Shown here: positions 63,344-64,000 of the stretch, in pieces
Numbering within the stretch: the first letter of the stretch is position 1
How the letters are laid out: the number at the start of each line of letters is the position of its first letter
Origin: Rhizobium sp. P32RR-XVIII
Lineage (GTDB): Bacteria > Pseudomonadota > Alphaproteobacteria > Rhizobiales > Rhizobiaceae
DNA: 64,000 nucleotides
Direction of reading: 5' to 3'
NCBI RefSeq assembly: GCF_012641395.1
Contig: NZ_JABAIH010000003.1
Coordinates: 620,001-684,000 of the forward strand
The notes under the pieces: model-generated
Seen by the model: the letters and a program-made list of their open reading frames with translations, nothing else
Databases searched by the model: none
Told to the model about the DNA's origin: nothing
Made by a program: the position numbers and the translations under genes

Positions 63344-64000
63344 CTGAGATCTTCGCTTCGTTTGTCCTTCGGCTGCTGGAATTATGACCGGACGCGGGCA
63401 ATCATGGACAGAACGGTCGTGCCCGATGGTATCGACCTTATTTATCTGAACATGCCGGTGGAGGAGACCTTCTTCCGCATGCTGCGCCATCGTGAATTCG
63501 ATGTTGCCGAGATGTCGCTGTCATCCTACGTGATGTCCCATTTCACGGAAGACCGCCCTTTCGTGGCGATCCCGGTCTTTCCCTCGCGCTATTTCCGGCA
63601 TTCGTCGATCTACGTGAATGCAGCGGCAGGCATCCGCGAACCGGCCGACCTTGTCGGCAAACGCGTCGGCAGTCCCGAGTATCAGATGACCGCGCCTGTT
63701 TGGATCCGCGGCATCCTTTCTGACGAATACGGCGTCAAGGTCGATGACGTGACGCATTATACGGGCGGTGAGGAGGAGCCGAACCGTCCGGAAAAGCTTG
63801 CTCTCGACCTGCCGGAAAATATCCGTGTCAAGCGGATTGGCCCGACCCAGACACTGTCCGCAATGATCCGCGACGGGGAGATCGATGCGCTCTTCACCGC
63901 CCGCAAGCCTTCTTCCTATGCCGGTCCAAACGGCGGGGTACGGCGGCTTTTCGAAGATTTTGTCGATGTGGAACGAGCCTATTTCCGCAAGACGAACATC
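63344..64000 (+). CDS. 4,5-dihydroxyphthalate decarboxylase-like protein, partial at window end
   Basis: The first 219 codons of a protein in the same family as the 53305 gene. Motifs are RLSFGCWNYDRTRAIMDRTV, PDGIDLIYLNMPVEETFFRM, EFDVAEMSLSSYVMS and the AIPVFPSRYFRHSSIYVN hallmark. No ATG or GTG precedes the family N-terminus in frame. CTG at 63344 has GGGGAG eight bases upstream and is my start; TTG at 63362 is an alternative. The gene runs past 64000. No signal peptide is visible. Confidence 0.82.
   Translation, partial: MRSSLRLSFGCWNYDRTRAIMDRTVVPDGIDLIYLNMPVEETFFRMLRHREFDVAEMSLSSYVMSHFTEDRPFVAIPVFPSRYFRHSSIYVNAAAGIREPADLVGKRVGSPEYQMTAPVWIRGILSDEYGVKVDDVTHYTGGEEEPNRPEKLALDLPENIRVKRIGPTQTLSAMIRDGEIDALFTARKPSSYAGPNGGVRRLFEDFVDVERAYFRKTNI

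Overview
The window is GC-rich, gene-dense DNA from an alphaproteobacterium, most likely a Rhizobiaceae (Rhizobium/Agrobacterium/Ensifer) megaplasmid, chromid or accessory chromosomal region. The indicators are a bioBFDAZ operon with BioR-type operators, a phnFGHIJKLM-phnCDE1E2 carbon-phosphorus lyase locus, pcaIJF, a DUF1127 gene beside a CCUCCUCCC-hairpin RNA, and many solute-uptake systems each paired with a LysR, IclR or GntR regulator. No rRNA, tRNA, replication gene or CRISPR array was seen. The replicon and species are inference.

Layout: 1-2.7 kb is decayed DNA, with a frameshifted CapA-family remnant and an MFS transporter whose C-terminus is frameshifted. 3.0-8.1 kb is the biotin operon on the minus strand, from bioB at 8040 to bioZ at 3011, with overlapping genes and BioR-like palindromes. 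8.1-9.0 kb holds a DUF4239 remnant. 9.0-12.6 kb has a LysR gene, a YcaC-like hydrolase and a membrane diguanylate cyclase. 12.8-19.1 kb is a minus-strand catabolic operon: two SDRs, an isochorismatase-fold protein without the catalytic Cys, a dienelactone hydrolase, a TctA-TctB fusion permease and a TctC binding protein. A LysR gene (20.0 kb) and an IS6-family transposase scrap (21.1 kb) follow.

22.1-34.5 kb is a 12-kb plus-strand operon opposite an IclR gene. It encodes a polysaccharide deacetylase-family enzyme, a dipeptide-type ABC importer, an SDR, a penicillin-acylase-family Ntn hydrolase with no signal peptide, an M20 amidohydrolase, a TauE/SafE exporter and a type-2 malate/lactate dehydrogenase. 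This suggests uptake and cytoplasmic hydrolysis of an N-acylated compound. 34.8-35.2 kb carries a DUF1127 protein and a four-hairpin RNA whose loops all show anti-Shine-Dalgarno sequence.

35.3-45.7 kb is the complete phosphonate locus on the minus strand. Its PhnJ keeps only one cysteine, so three of the four cysteines essential in the E. coli enzyme are absent. 45.7-47.2 kb is a scar zone with AraC and PQQ-sugar-dehydrogenase remnants, an IS6-like end and an intact uspA. 47.3-50.0 kb is pcaIJF behind a PcaR-like operator. 50.0-64.0 kb is an aromatic-catabolism island: MFS exporter, amidohydrolase, two class II aldolase-fold enzymes, two 4,5-dihydroxyphthalate-decarboxylase-like proteins (the second cut by the window edge), a flavin monooxygenase, a phthalate-dioxygenase-like Rieske oxygenase with its own Rieske ferredoxin and a BenC-type reductase, an unrecognised 174-residue protein, two IclR regulators and one LysR regulator. 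Together these look like a pathway for an aromatic (di)carboxylate whose products could enter the beta-ketoadipate pathway through pcaIJF.
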